A program made the translations under genes and the position numbers. Shown one piece after another: positions 6,709 to 15,335 of a DNA stretch of 64,000 nt. Below the pieces are notes generated by a model. That model worked only from the letters and a program-made list of their open reading frames with translations. It searched no databases and had not been told where the DNA came from. The first letter of the stretch is position 1; the number at the start of each line of letters is the position of its first letter. The DNA is from Pukyongia sp. (GTDB taxonomy: Bacteria > Bacteroidota > Bacteroidia > Flavobacteriales > Flavobacteriaceae): assembly GCA_030148705.1 (NCBI GenBank), contig JASBSY010000009.1:1-64000 (forward strand), in the 5' to 3' direction.

Positions 6709-7596
6709 ATGAAAACAGTTATTTTAGGTTTAACCACTTTGCTTTCTATATCAACTATTCAAAGCCAATCATTCGAAAGCCTCAATCATCTCAAAGGCCA
6801 TAATTTGGATACCTATTACAGTGATAATTCAAAGATACAGGCAGAACAAATGGCCGCACTCTGTGACAGCGTAATTTCATATTATAGTGCAACAATTAAT
6901 TTTAAACCTTCGGTGACATTACTCGTATTGTCGCCGGCCGATTGGAATAAATACACGCATTTCCCTGTGTACGGAATGCCGCATTATCCTAATAAGCAAA
7001 CCCTCGTAGTTGCTTCTGAAGACAATGATTTTTGGAAAAGTATGCTTCCGCCGCTTGATAAATTACCCCGGGAACTGGCTCAACAAATTTCAAATACATA
7101 TGTTGATAATAATGGTAATTTAACCATGCGCGGGTTTTTCGATCTGTTAGCTATTCACGAACTGGGACATGCATTTCATGAGCAGGGTGAACTTAACATG
7201 CATCGTAAGTGGATTGGTGAGTTATTTTCCAATATGTTTCTTCACAGTTACATAGCCGAAAATAAACCTGAATTATTACCGGCGCTAACGATCTTTCCCA
7301 AAATGGTGGTAAACTCCACCAACCAAGAGGATTTAAGGTATTCTACCTTAGGTGAATTTGAAGAATATTACGGCTTAATAGCAAGTCAATTTCCTCAAAA
7401 TTACGGCTGGTATCAATGTAGGTTACATACTGCTTCCGGTGATATTTATGATCGGGCAGGGGTTGCTGCCTTTCAGAACCTTTGGAATGTTTTAAAGACC
7501 AATAGCGAACCTATAGATGATTCTGCTCTGGCTAATTTACTCTCAGAAAGCGTACATGAAAGTGTTGCAAATATTCAGTTAGGATGGAATAACTGA
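6709..7596 (+). CDS. Secreted HELGH-motif protein, putative metalloprotease-like
   Basis: Encodes 295 residues with a signal peptide (about 1-20). HELGH at 150-154 is a zinc-binding HExxH motif, and a Glu at about 171 (WIGELFSN) is at a plausible distance for a third ligand of a gluzincin-type site. No further family signature was recognised, and the protein is small for a processive peptidase. Secreted or periplasmic. A degenerate attC-like repeat lies just upstream, so it may be an old cassette gene. Confidence 0.72.
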   Translation: MKTVILGLTTLLSISTIQSQSFESLNHLKGHNLDTYYSDNSKIQAEQMAALCDSVISYYSATINFKPSVTLLVLSPADWNKYTHFPVYGMPHYPNKQTLVVASEDNDFWKSMLPPLDKLPRELAQQISNTYVDNNGNLTMRGFFDLLAIHELGHAFHEQGELNMHRKWIGELFSNMFLHSYIAENKPELLPALTIFPKMVVNSTNQEDLRYSTLGEFEEYYGLIASQFPQNYGWYQCRLHTASGDIYDRAGVAAFQNLWNVLKTNSEPIDDSALANLLSESVHESVANIQLGWNN

Positions 7597-7954
7597 AGAG
7601 TTGGCCACGATCATCTGTAACGACAGTCTGTCCGGAGGAAGAAAGGGTAGAATAGCTTTACAAATTTCGAATTCCCGACAAACCTCCTGTTTCCTCAAAC
7701 TGCACTTTTTTTTATTTATAACCTTATACAACTGTAACATTTTTCTCAAACCTAAGTCTTGGATATCAAAGAACAGGATCTTAGAATTTCGAACCGGGGT
7801 TTAGACAATCGAACAGTTGTAATGGCAGGGAATATAGCTGAAGTTATAGCCGCATTCAACCCACTGAACCACCGGGAACCCCGGATTCTGTTTGATAAGG
7901 CGATATTTTGAATTAAAACATAATCCTATCGAATCTAACTTTAATGCTTCTCTT
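7597..7954. other. Intergenic stretch without a supported gene
   Basis: A 67-codon frame at 7601-7804 has no recognisable protein features and is not called. Bases 7667-7735 contain a TCCTCAAA..GCACTTTTTT..ACCTTATAC segment that loosely resembles 11068-11110. The frame of the next gene extends upstream to 7892, but that part lacks a signal peptide. Confidence 0.4.
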
Positions 7955-9412
7955 ATGAAACCAATCTATATAGGCTTACTATTAACTACCCTGTGGTCGT
8001 CCTTTTTAACTGCACAGCCCCTCAAACTGCGTTTAGACAGCCTTAGTCTGGCTTATGCCGAAAAGAATGTCCCGGGTGTCATCCTGATAGCCAGAGGAGA
8101 GGAGATTATTTATGAGAAGGCCTGGGGTCTGGCCGATATGGAAACTAAGGCACCATTGCGAACCAACTCCTTGTTTAAAACAGAATCTGTCGGTAAGATG
8201 TTTACCGCTACTGCGATCATGCAATTGGTCGAAGGCGGCCGCCTGGACCTGCAGCAGACCATTGCAGAGATCTTGCCGGAGCTGAAGGTGCCTAACGCAG
8301 CAAAGATCACGGTGGCTCACTTATTGACGCACAGCTCAGGCCTCACCAGTCCGTGGAATTCACCCGAGTTCAACCTGCAGCGAGCATACAGTAGGGCCGA
8401 GCTGCAACGGTTTATTGAACAACAGCCGTTGGCATTTGAGCAGCCGGGGGAGCAAATATTTTACAGCAACTCCGGGTATATAATCCTGGGATGGATGGTT
8501 GAAAAACTCAGCGGACTCGCTTTCGACTCCTATTTGTCGGAACACTTGTTTGTTCCGGCGGGAATGAAGAACATAAGACATTTAAATGATAGCCTGATGC
8601 CTAAAGGAGAGGCACAGCCTTATCAGTTTCTGAATTCAAGGAAATACGTTACCCGGAACCAGTTCCTAACCCCCCTGGCCCATGGGGCGGGTGGCTGGGT
8701 GGCTTCTGCAGGGGATCTCTACCACTTTATGAAAGGTCTTGACAAAAATTACTTTCTAAAGAACAGCTCTTTACAGACCATGATCGCTGCTAACAGGCCG
8801 GACGACTCGACAGACAGCTACCAAAAGTATCCTTACGGCTTTGAGGTGTATAAGAATAAACCCCTGGAGGGGATAACCTATTTTGGTCACAGCGGGGGAG
8901 GAGGAGGTTTTTCCATCGATGCCATTCTGGAACCTGAAAGCCATCTAATCGTGATCTTTTGCAGTAACACCTTTACAAATGCCCGGACCGTCACTGCCAA
9001 TTATCTCAGGTTGATGCTCGATAGGCCAATTGCCCTCATTGAAAAGTCCGTAAGCATACGCCTTTATGATGAGATTGAATCGAAAGGTATACAGGCGTTC
9101 GTTCAGAATAGCGAGCACTATTTTGATAGTTTAGCAATAGAACCCAATGAAAGGATTTTCATGCGCCTGGCGGATGCGATGGAGCTGGCCAAAGACTATG
9201 AAGTGTTGCTTCAATGGACGGAATTCGGCATTAGTCGTTACCCCGAATCCGGTATACTTTATCTTTTTAAAGCTACTGCACAGCTGAATATGAAACAAGC
9301 TGCGGAAAGCGAGGCTACCATGGAAAAGGCCAGAAAGCTGGCCCTGGCAAAGGACGATCGCCAGTTGCTGGATGAGATAGATCGCAGGATAACTCAACTG
9401 AAGCATATGTAA
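7955..9412 (+). CDS. Serine hydrolase of the beta-lactamase / class C PBP fold, exported
   Basis: Encodes 485 residues with a signal peptide (MKPIYIGLLLTTLWSSFLTA). Catalytic motifs of the beta-lactamase-related family are in order: SVGK at 78-81 (SxxK), YSN at 170-172 and HSGG at 312-315 in place of KTG. A TPR-like helical tail follows from about 400 to the end. Members are peptidases or esterases acting on D-amino-acid peptides or esters; true beta-lactam hydrolysis is not implied. ATG 7955 is chosen over the ORF start at 7892 because it opens the signal peptide. Confidence 0.88.
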   Translation: MKPIYIGLLLTTLWSSFLTAQPLKLRLDSLSLAYAEKNVPGVILIARGEEIIYEKAWGLADMETKAPLRTNSLFKTESVGKMFTATAIMQLVEGGRLDLQQTIAEILPELKVPNAAKITVAHLLTHSSGLTSPWNSPEFNLQRAYSRAELQRFIEQQPLAFEQPGEQIFYSNSGYIILGWMVEKLSGLAFDSYLSEHLFVPAGMKNIRHLNDSLMPKGEAQPYQFLNSRKYVTRNQFLTPLAHGAGGWVASAGDLYHFMKGLDKNYFLKNSSLQTMIAANRPDDSTDSYQKYPYGFEVYKNKPLEGITYFGHSGGGGGFSIDAILEPESHLIVIFCSNTFTNARTVTANYLRLMLDRPIALIEKSVSIRLYDEIESKGIQAFVQNSEHYFDSLAIEPNERIFMRLADAMELAKDYEVLLQWTEFGISRYPESGILYLFKATAQLNMKQAAESEATMEKARKLALAKDDRQLLDEIDRRITQLKHM

Positions 9413-9418
9413 AATAGT

Positions 9419-9506
9419 CGCAGCGACTCAATTTCCAAAAAAATGTATCTTCGCTGAAAACCGTTTCGCTTACCTCCTTCGGTAAGTTTGGGGTTACATA
9501 GCCATA
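9419..9506 (+). repeat. Degenerate attC-like repeat with a compensated stem
   Basis: CTCAATTTCCAAAAAAATG and TATCTT align with the middle of the attC-like sites, and GGGGTTACATAGCC with their 3' arm. The inner stem is CTTACC (9469-9474)/GGTAAG (9481-9486), where the intact sites have CTTGCC/GGCAAG. The paired change keeps the stem, which suggests selection on structure. The 5' box and the GTT box are missing. Confidence 0.6.
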
Positions 9507-9548
9507 GCCTCCCAAAGGGAACGCAATAAGAACATCCATCAACCAATT

Positions 9549-10586
9549 ATGAAATCCATCATTTTATTCATCCTAATTCTCCTAACACTTTCTTGTGAGA
9601 ATAAACCGGGTGCGTATGTTTGCAAGCCTTGTGATCTAGCTTGTGATGAACTGACTTTCAACGAAGCCGGAATTTGTCCACATTGTAAAATGGACCTCAT
9701 TAAAAAAAGCGATATAATTCCTGAAAAAGAACTAATCGTCAATGAAATAAAGATTCAAGACGGGATCGGGAAATTTTTAATTGACGGAGGCTTACAGCAG
9801 GAAAAGCGAATAGTTATTCATTACTATAAACCCCAAAATCTAAACCCCGAATCGCCAGTTGTGATCGTCTTACCGGGAGCCGGCCGAAACGGAGATGAAT
9901 ATCGGGATATCTGGATTGAGAAAGCAAACAACTATAATATTCTTGTACTTTCACCTGAATACTCTGAAAAATATTATCCCGAATTTTGGAGCTACAATTT
10001 GGCGGGTATGATCACCGATGTGGAATTAAATGACCGGAAAACTGCTATGACAGGTTTTAAAATTAATAAAAACCCCGATGAATGGCTCTTCAGCGATTTT
10101 GATCGAATTTTCAGATTAGCAAAAGAAAACCTTAACCTGGAGACCGGTACTTATGATTTGTTCGGGCATTCCGCTGGCGGTCAGATCCTACATCGACTTG
10201 CAATTTTTAAGGCGGATAATAAAGCCAATAGAATTTTAGCATCCAATTCCGGTTGGTATACTGTCCCAACAGACCGAGAAGAGTTCCCAACCGGTTTAAA
10301 AGGCAGTTATCTCACACAAAAGCAAATAGATTTCAGTAACAAGCTTGTCTTGTTTCTTGGAGAGCAAGACAATGCTAATGAAACAAGAGGCGATTTAAGG
10401 CGTTCCCCGGAAGTTGACATTCAAGGCCTTCATAGACTGGAAAGAGGGATGTATTTCTATAATGAATCGAAGAAGATCGCTTCGGAATTAAACGCTGATT
10501 TCAATTGGAAATTAGTTATCATTCCTAATGTCGGACACGATTACAGACAAATGAGTGAAGCCGCGGCGGATTATTTATATGATTAA
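9549..10586 (+). CDS. Lipoprotein: heavy-metal-binding domain fused to an alpha/beta hydrolase
   Basis: Encodes 345 residues with a lipobox ending in Cys16 (LLTLSC). Residues about 22-52 hold Cys25, Cys28 and Cys32 and then CPHCKMDL (43-50), matching the heavy-metal-binding (HMBD) domain of efflux-associated proteins. From about 85 on it is an alpha/beta hydrolase: VVIVLPGAG (oxyanion region, 104-112), GHSAGG nucleophile elbow (206-211) and a late NVGHDY histidine. The combination is unusual. Likely anchored in the cell envelope; substrate unknown. Confidence 0.8.
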   Translation: MKSIILFILILLTLSCENKPGAYVCKPCDLACDELTFNEAGICPHCKMDLIKKSDIIPEKELIVNEIKIQDGIGKFLIDGGLQQEKRIVIHYYKPQNLNPESPVVIVLPGAGRNGDEYRDIWIEKANNYNILVLSPEYSEKYYPEFWSYNLAGMITDVELNDRKTAMTGFKINKNPDEWLFSDFDRIFRLAKENLNLETGTYDLFGHSAGGQILHRLAIFKADNKANRILASNSGWYTVPTDREEFPTGLKGSYLTQKQIDFSNKLVLFLGEQDNANETRGDLRRSPEVDIQGLHRLERGMYFYNESKKIASELNADFNWKLVIIPNVGHDYRQMSEAAADYLYD

Positions 10587-10661
10587 AAGAATATCGAACA
10601 TCCTTTGCCGCTTTAATTAAAATAAATTGCTTTTTACAAGCTGAATAAATTCCTTCTGAAA

Positions 10662-11039
10662 ATGACAAAACTTATTGCCGGTCCCAATTGTGGAAATTCG
10701 CCTAAAATGGAGTTTTTAAAAGAATTCAATTTTGCTTTTGCCAAGGGAAATATTGAATTTATAACCGAAGGTGTTACAGAAGACATTGTATGGAATATAA
10801 TTGGTGACAAGACAATTGAGGGAAAAGAGACGTTGACGGAGGAACTGAAAAAAATGAAAACCCAAAAGATATCCGAACTAACACTCATCTCCATTATAAC
10901 TCACGGAAAAGAAGGTGCCGTGAACGGAATTATGAAAATGAAAGACGGGAAAAAATATGCGTTTGCAGACTTTTATGAATTTACGGGAGCAAAAGGCGGC
11001 AGGATTAAGGCGATGACCTCATATGTAATGGGGATTTAA
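10662..11039 (+). CDS. SnoaL/NTF2-like small protein
   Basis: Encodes 125 residues. The pattern of an N-terminal helix (MEFLKEFNFAFAKGNIEFI), the VTEDIVWNIIGDKTIEGKE stretch and a final strand set with FADFYEFTGAKGGRIKAM fits the NTF2-like cone fold of SnoaL-type proteins. No signal peptide. Function cannot be inferred. It stands alone between a hydrolase gene and a convergent potassium channel gene. Confidence 0.72.
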   Translation: MTKLIAGPNCGNSPKMEFLKEFNFAFAKGNIEFITEGVTEDIVWNIIGDKTIEGKETLTEELKKMKTQKISELTLISIITHGKEGAVNGIMKMKDGKKYAFADFYEFTGAKGGRIKAMTSYVMGI

Positions 11040-11171
11040 GGAAATCCCGTAGCCAACAACCCCCCTGATTCCTCAAATTGAACTTTTTCATTAAAACCTT
11101 TGTATAAATACCCATTGCGGCGGCCCGTTTGAGAAAGATCTTCCAGACAGATGAGACCTTACAACCGTGCA

Positions 11172-12881
11172 TTATATGCTCTCACCATATATTTCGTTGA
11201 ATGCATGTCTCATTTCGATGTTTCCCAGCATGACAATTTCTGCTCCTTCGGGAATTACCGTATCTGCCGATAATAGCGTTACGATTTCTGATTTATTTTT
11301 TATGGCAATCACAGATAGACCGGTTTTAGCACCAATTCCTGATTCTGCAAGTGTTTTACCTGCTAAACGAGGCGGAACCGTGATTCTAAACAGCGTAATA
11401 CCCTCACCAAGTACATTTAGCTCCTGGCCCTTAGAAATAGAAAGAACTGCTTCTGAACCCAGCGAAGCATAACTCAGCACAAAATTAGCGCCCGCCCTGT
11501 GTATAAGATCAATATTTCGAGCTTCTGTTATCCGGCTCACAATTCTCAATTCCTTATTTAATTGCCGACAATAAGAAGCGAGAAAAATATTCATGGTGTC
11601 ATCATTGGTAGTTAGCAAAATGGAAGGTGCCTCCAATACTCCTGCCTTTGTTAAGAGATCGTAATCTGAAGCCCGCCCGGCGAATACCTTGTTGCAAATT
11701 CGACTTGCTTTTTCACATATTTCAGGATCCTTGTCAATTAAATTCACCAGGATGTTGTTTTTATGAAGCGATGCCGCCGCAGCAAGCCCCACTCTGCCTC
11801 CTCCTATAATCAGGACCGGATTAGGATTTATATTATAATCCTGGTAGAGCTCATCTATGCTCTCGAGTTGATCCTTATTTCCCATAATGACCAAAACACT
11901 TTCGAATGTGAGTTTTGCATCACTGCGCACCGGTTTCATTCTACCTCTTTCGTTGATCGCGACTATACTAACCCCGAATTTTTGCCTCATTGCGGCCTCC
12001 TTAATTGTTTTTGAAACCAAAGGAGTGTTGAGAACAGGGAGTTCTGCGATAAACAAATCTTCATATTGTCCTATTGGTTGAGATTTAGCGTGTCGTGCAT
12101 TTACTCTATTGGCCAATTGTTCACCCAGCCATCTTTTCAAAGGCAGCACATGATCGGCTCCACTGAGTTCCTGGACGTCGACCGATTCATCATCAGTCGC
12201 TATGGCAACAATAGGGATGGAGGGAGCTATTTCCCGAATGGTGAGAATGATCTTTGTGTTTATAAAATCATTTCTGTTAACGACCACTAGTTTCGCATCG
12301 TTAATATTTGCCCTCACAAATGTTTCCTTATCGTCCAATTCGCCAATAATTACATGAACATTGTTTTCATGATATTCGAGCGCTTTAGACAGTTCGTGTT
12401 CGATCACGTAATACGTGGTATTTTCTTGGCTTAATCGTTCAGCCAGATCTCTGGCTACCACGTCAAAAGCACACAGCAAAATATGGTCCTTTGTTCCCGG
12501 AGGAACGTGTCTCGGAACTTTTTTTTTATTTTGAGACTCTAGAAGCGGGATATAAAAATGTCTTATGAAGGCAAATGGCAAGACGATCAATAACATTAGA
12601 ATTCCGGAAAGCAATACAAGGATGCTGAAAATACGTCCGATATCAGATTCAAACGTGATATCTCCAAAACCAAGCGTGCTCATTACAGTAAGTGTCCAGT
12701 AAAATCCGGTAACCCAAGAATGATCCTGGTTTTCTACATTTATCATTATAATGTGGAAAAGGATTGTGTAGATCAGGATGACAGTTCCTAAAAGAGCTAC
12801 ATATTTAAGCAGAATCTTAGAGTTTCTTTTAAAATTTTTGTCATTCAAATAATACGCTAACTGACTACCGACAAATTTCAT
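11172..12881 (-). CDS. Potassium channel with two RCK (TrkA) modules
   Basis: Encodes 569 residues. Two membrane helices (about 24-46 and 84-106) flank a pore loop with selectivity filter TLGFGD at 69-74. Two cytoplasmic regulator modules follow: TrkA_N about 132-250 with TrkA_C about 270-340, then TrkA_N with GGGRVG at 360-365 and a TrkA_C to the end. Tandem RCK domains in one chain let four subunits build the gating ring without a separate protein. Likely a ligand-gated potassium channel in the inner membrane. The only minus-strand gene in the first 22 kb. Confidence 0.9.
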   Translation of the reverse strand: MKFVGSQLAYYLNDKNFKRNSKILLKYVALLGTVILIYTILFHIIMINVENQDHSWVTGFYWTLTVMSTLGFGDITFESDIGRIFSILVLLSGILMLLIVLPFAFIRHFYIPLLESQNKKKVPRHVPPGTKDHILLCAFDVVARDLAERLSQENTTYYVIEHELSKALEYHENNVHVIIGELDDKETFVRANINDAKLVVVNRNDFINTKIILTIREIAPSIPIVAIATDDESVDVQELSGADHVLPLKRWLGEQLANRVNARHAKSQPIGQYEDLFIAELPVLNTPLVSKTIKEAAMRQKFGVSIVAINERGRMKPVRSDAKLTFESVLVIMGNKDQLESIDELYQDYNINPNPVLIIGGGRVGLAAAASLHKNNILVNLIDKDPEICEKASRICNKVFAGRASDYDLLTKAGVLEAPSILLTTNDDTMNIFLASYCRQLNKELRIVSRITEARNIDLIHRAGANFVLSYASLGSEAVLSISKGQELNVLGEGITLFRITVPPRLAGKTLAESGIGAKTGLSVIAIKNKSEIVTLLSADTVIPEGAEIVMLGNIEMRHAFNEIYGESI

Positions 12882-13328
12882 AAGCTGTATATTTAAAAAA
12901 CGGGTTTAGACCGCATAATTTTGATGCTTGATTTATACAAGTTACGGCATGTTTTCCTTTCTTCAAGAACAAAGAATGATAAAATATTTAGAAGTACCTA
13001 AGACATTCTTGCTAGAGATGAGCCATGAAAAGTGAAGAAACAGGCGACATAATTGCTTAATAGATGGCATTCAAAAACCCGGGTGAGCATACTACAACAC
13101 AAATTGCTATGGGTTGACTGATCTTGTCGATTTTGCATTCAAAAAAATAATATATTTAATCCGACAAACAGGCTGCTCGCTGCCGGCGCTGTACGAGCAA
13201 AGCTGCATAATGAAGGGGTTCGGATCAAAGCCTCAAGCATGCCGGATGGACCAAGGTCGACAAGGTGGGTGCCGTAAAGACAAGTTGTTAGTCATATTGG
13301 ATTTCTATTCTATAACTATTTATAAAGA
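12882..13328. other. Intergenic stretch; possible gene relic
   Basis: No supported gene. A plus-strand frame at 13167-13277 reads ...GAVRAKLHNEGVRIKASSMP..., loosely like the C-terminal domain of transketolase (A.AKL..EGI...V.SMP), then stops. It has no start and could be chance. A 72-codon frame overlapping it in another register (13114-13332) has no protein-like features. The region presumably holds the divergent promoters of the channel and peptidase genes, not located here. Confidence 0.35.
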
Positions 13329-15011
13329 ATGAATAATAGCGCAAAACGTCCGGTTCTATTTGGTGTAAGCATCATTGTTTTATTATGCATCTACGGCTTT
13401 GCCGCTAAACTCGGTGACTCCGGGTCTCTAAAAGACAATACATATTATTACGACCTGGAAATTGTACACTCAGGAAACGATCTTCAACTCGATGTTTCCC
13501 TGGCTTATAAAAGCGATTCAACTCATTTCATCCGGCTACCTATGGATTACTACGGCACACCCGATCTTCATAAATGGGTGACAAAAGTGGTTGGAGAAAA
13601 TGAAACTCAAGTACTGGACAGCGACTCGAATTCCAGGAAAATTATACCTAATAAAGACAATGAGGTCTATCTGAAATATAGCATCAGGTACGACCCCGTG
13701 GAACTCGACAAGTTTTCGTATGCTCCAAACTTCGCTTCAAACTTTTTCTATATGGCAGGGTGCCAGTGGATGGTGCCAACAAATCCTATTGAAAAATCCT
13801 TAACCTACAAAATAAGCATGTCCACTAAGATACCAAACTGGACGCTATACGCTTCACTTTCTCAAGACGTTGAAAATATTGAGGTTCAAAGTAGTTTTGA
13901 AGATCTTATTTCTGCCGGATTTGGCGGAAGCGATTCAACCCAAACAAGTGAAATATTCGAAATAGAAGGGAGTAGGGTGACGGTTTTTATCAATGGGAAT
14001 TTCAGTTTTAATAAAGAGGACCTGCTTGAAAAACTTCAGCAAATAATTATAAGTCAAAAGACTTATTTTAACGATTATGACCAACCGTTTTACTATATCA
14101 CCGTCTTGCCGAGGACAAGTTTATTGGCAGGAGCTTCCATTCCTAATTTATTTTATTGTTATGTAGACCCAACCGTAGAAGAAGATAAACTGATCGCACT
14201 TATTGCCCACGAATATTTCCACAACTGGGTGCCCAATGCCATGCACTTAACAACTCCTAAAGGAGAATATGGATTTAAGCGAGAATGGTTTACTGAAGGA
14301 TTTACCGAGTACATATCCAGACAATTGTTGTTGGAAGAAAACATTATAAACGAGAATTATTTTATTGAACAGCTTAATAACGACATTATTAATATTGCCA
14401 ATAACCCAAGTGCCTATGAAGCACATATGGATATCGCTAAGCGCAAAGATTTTGGTGCCGCCCAGAAAAAATTAAGCTATTATCGAGGGGCTTTGATCGC
14501 TCAAAAATGGAATACAGAATTGAAGGCAAAGGGTTCAAGTATAAAAGAACTCATGCGCTATCTTTTTGAAAAGGCCAAAAATTCCGAAGGAAAGATTGAG
14601 GATACCGATATTTTTGATTTTGGCGGTAGGTATAATTTGGATTTTAGAACGGATATTGAGCACTATATCGATCAAGGTTTACCGATCCAACTGCCCGATA
14701 ATGCTTTTGTAAATTATCAACTTAAACCGGCGAAAATAAATCTTTTTTATCCGGGTTTTGACGTCGATAAATCCGCTAGGGAAAAAGTTATTCAGGGTGT
14801 CGACTCGCTGGGCCCTGCGTTTCAAGCCGGATTAAGGAATGGGATGACATACGTAAGTAGGAGGAATTCGAACAGGTGGAGTAATAATTGGTCGGATGAG
14901 GAACCTTACACGGTCACGGTCCTGGTTGAGGGAACGGAAGAAAATATAAGTTTCTTCCCTCTCGGGGAACCGATCAACGTACCTATATATCAAAGAAAAA
15001 GTGAACATTAA
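13329..15011 (+). CDS. M61-like metallopeptidase, membrane-anchored
   Basis: Encodes 560 residues with an N-terminal hydrophobic anchor (about 9-26). Zinc motif HEYFH is at 294-298 followed by NW, and the third-ligand region EWFTEGFTEY is at 319-328, the pattern of M61 glycyl aminopeptidase-like enzymes. The N-terminal beta domain is present. The C-terminal part keeps only a short PDZ-like stretch (about 480-545). Predicted to act outside the cytoplasmic membrane. Confidence 0.85.
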   Translation: MNNSAKRPVLFGVSIIVLLCIYGFAAKLGDSGSLKDNTYYYDLEIVHSGNDLQLDVSLAYKSDSTHFIRLPMDYYGTPDLHKWVTKVVGENETQVLDSDSNSRKIIPNKDNEVYLKYSIRYDPVELDKFSYAPNFASNFFYMAGCQWMVPTNPIEKSLTYKISMSTKIPNWTLYASLSQDVENIEVQSSFEDLISAGFGGSDSTQTSEIFEIEGSRVTVFINGNFSFNKEDLLEKLQQIIISQKTYFNDYDQPFYYITVLPRTSLLAGASIPNLFYCYVDPTVEEDKLIALIAHEYFHNWVPNAMHLTTPKGEYGFKREWFTEGFTEYISRQLLLEENIINENYFIEQLNNDIINIANNPSAYEAHMDIAKRKDFGAAQKKLSYYRGALIAQKWNTELKAKGSSIKELMRYLFEKAKNSEGKIEDTDIFDFGGRYNLDFRTDIEHYIDQGLPIQLPDNAFVNYQLKPAKINLFYPGFDVDKSAREKVIQGVDSLGPAFQAGLRNGMTYVSRRNSNRWSNNWSDEEPYTVTVLVEGTEENISFFPLGEPINVPIYQRKSEH

Positions 15012-15141
15012 AAAATATAACTAAAAGTGTCGCGAGTCGGCTGCCGGGTTGGATTAAAGATGAGATAAACAGAGATGAAATAGTAAGAACAATAAAGAAA
15101 TTGAAGTTAAAACTCCAGAAAGAAAGTTATGATAAAACAGT

Positions 15142-15320
15142 GCCTAATCCTGCATAGGTCACATAGCTCAATTTTACCCGGGCCGGGAGCTCCACATTCA
15201 AAAAAACGATATCTTTAATCCTGCAAAACGCAGGCAGCGCTTCTCCTTTCCTCTATCCTCACGGGGTATAATCGTTGGAGGCCGCCGTGAACTGCGCAGC
15301 CTCAGAACACCGTGGTGTGC
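15142..15320 (+). repeat. Degenerate attC-like repeat
   Basis: GTGCCTAATCC at 15140-15150 resembles the 5' box of the attC-like sites, followed by a relic of the 5' arm. GCCGGGAGCTCCACATTC, an A-run and TATCTTTA (15210-15217) align with the conserved middle. The 3' half is replaced by unrelated GC-rich sequence and no GTT box is clear. This fills most of the gap between the peptidase and glutaminase genes. Confidence 0.5.
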
Positions 15321-15335
15321 AATTTTAATGAACAG

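Noticed and set aside
7601-7804. 67-codon open frame after the HELGH gene
   Set aside because: No start context, no domain, unusual composition and a low-complexity T-rich part. Treated as non-coding.
13114-13332. 72-codon open frame before the M61-like gene
   Set aside because: Cys- and Gln-rich composition without protein-like pattern, and it overlaps another relic-like frame. Its end merely overlaps the real gene start.
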